A stretch of 64,000 bases of DNA, taken from contig JAOWCC010000936.1 in assembly GCA_030867875.1 (NCBI GenBank), positions 12,718,095 to 12,782,094 of the forward strand, given 5' to 3'. Position 1 is the stretch's first letter, and each line of letters begins with the position of its first letter. Source of the DNA: Actinernus sp. WN-2022. Taxonomy: Eukaryota; Cnidaria; Anthozoa; Actiniaria; Actinernidae. The translations under genes and the position numbers were made by a program. Positions 63,846-64,000 of this stretch are shown here, in pieces. Below the pieces are notes generated by a model, which made no database searches, was not told where the DNA came from, and saw nothing but the letters and a program-made list of their open reading frames with translations.

Positions 63846-64000
63846 GAGGCTTATTACCAGTGAAGATGATTGTTGATTCTGGAGCTAGTGTCAACATTAT
63901 TGACAAAGCATTGTGGGAGAAGTTAAAGATACAGAAGATCAAGTGTACTTCAAGGAAATATGATAAGTAATTGTATGCATATGGAAGCAGTGGTCCTCTT
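63840..64000 (+). pseudogene. Retroelement aspartic protease, partial
   Basis: After the gag stop the + strand encodes EIGGLLPVKMIVDSGASVNI, with the DSGAS active-site motif of retroviral-type aspartic proteases, then ALWEKLKIQKIKCTSRKYDK and a stop (TAA about 63,967), continuing YAYGSSGPL to the window edge. It normally cleaves the polyprotein. Confidence 0.75.

Overview
The window looks like a piece of an animal genome, most likely an anthozoan cnidarian (coral or sea anemone). The evidence is phase-1 fibronectin type III (FN3) exons of a receptor-tyrosine-phosphatase-like gene on the + strand, large AT-rich introns, a tRNA-derived SINE, CR1/L2-like non-LTR retrotransposons, a Ty3-like gag fragment and many hairpin MITEs. 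No species assignment is possible from the sequence alone. Most open frames are decayed mobile DNA; the host gene is seen only as scattered exons.

Layout. 0.4-0.8 kb (-): 5' fragment of a RecQ-like helicase pseudogene. 4-28 kb (+): FN3 exons at 4.0, 6.3, 20.9, 24.8 and 28.0 kb, with MITEs, a CR1-like element carrying a 2A-type motif (10.9-14.0 kb, -), a Mutator-like transposase pseudogene (17.8-19.6 kb, -) and several hairpin DNA transposons between them. The last visible exon is at 61.6 kb. The 28.0 kb exon ends in phase 2 and the 61.6 kb exon starts in phase 2, so about 33.5 kb between them is read as one intron stuffed with nested mobile DNA.

Inside that intron is the main object of the window: a 27.9 kb insertion (30,802-58,725) with 41-bp terminal inverted repeats starting AGTAGTATAG and a 6-bp target duplication (TGGACT). 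It splits the reverse transcriptase reading frame of a non-LTR retrotransposon into two pieces (58.7-61.3 kb and 29.5-30.8 kb). It is a Polinton/Maverick-like (adintovirus-like) virus-derived element. It holds two diverged copies of the same gene set, head to tail. Unit A (30.8-48.4 kb, AT-richer) has about ten small genes, a putative capsid gene, an A32-type packaging ATPase, a retroviral-type integrase and, convergent with it, a protein-primed family B DNA polymerase. Unit B (48.7-58.7 kb, GC-rich) repeats the order but lacks the polymerase and has a truncated integrase. Both units are broken by stops and frameshifts; a few frames (unit A ATPase, unit B capsid) remain open. The units meet at a 274-bp near-palindrome made of a related TIR pair. 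Unit A's integrase is further split by a 4.7 kb DNA transposon with 22-bp TIRs and a TA duplication.

How the genes would have worked together, inferred from Polinton knowledge: the polymerase copies a linear genome by protein priming, the integrase inserts it, the ATPase packages DNA into shells built from the capsid proteins, and the small membrane and coiled-coil proteins are probably virion or membrane components of unknown role. The + and - capsid/accessory genes are arranged in divergent pairs over 36-52 bp gaps, with a repeated start context (TTCAATATG, TATATATAATG).

61.6-64.0 kb: last FN3-like exon, a MITE with 9-bp target duplication, and a broken Ty3-like gag/protease running off the window.
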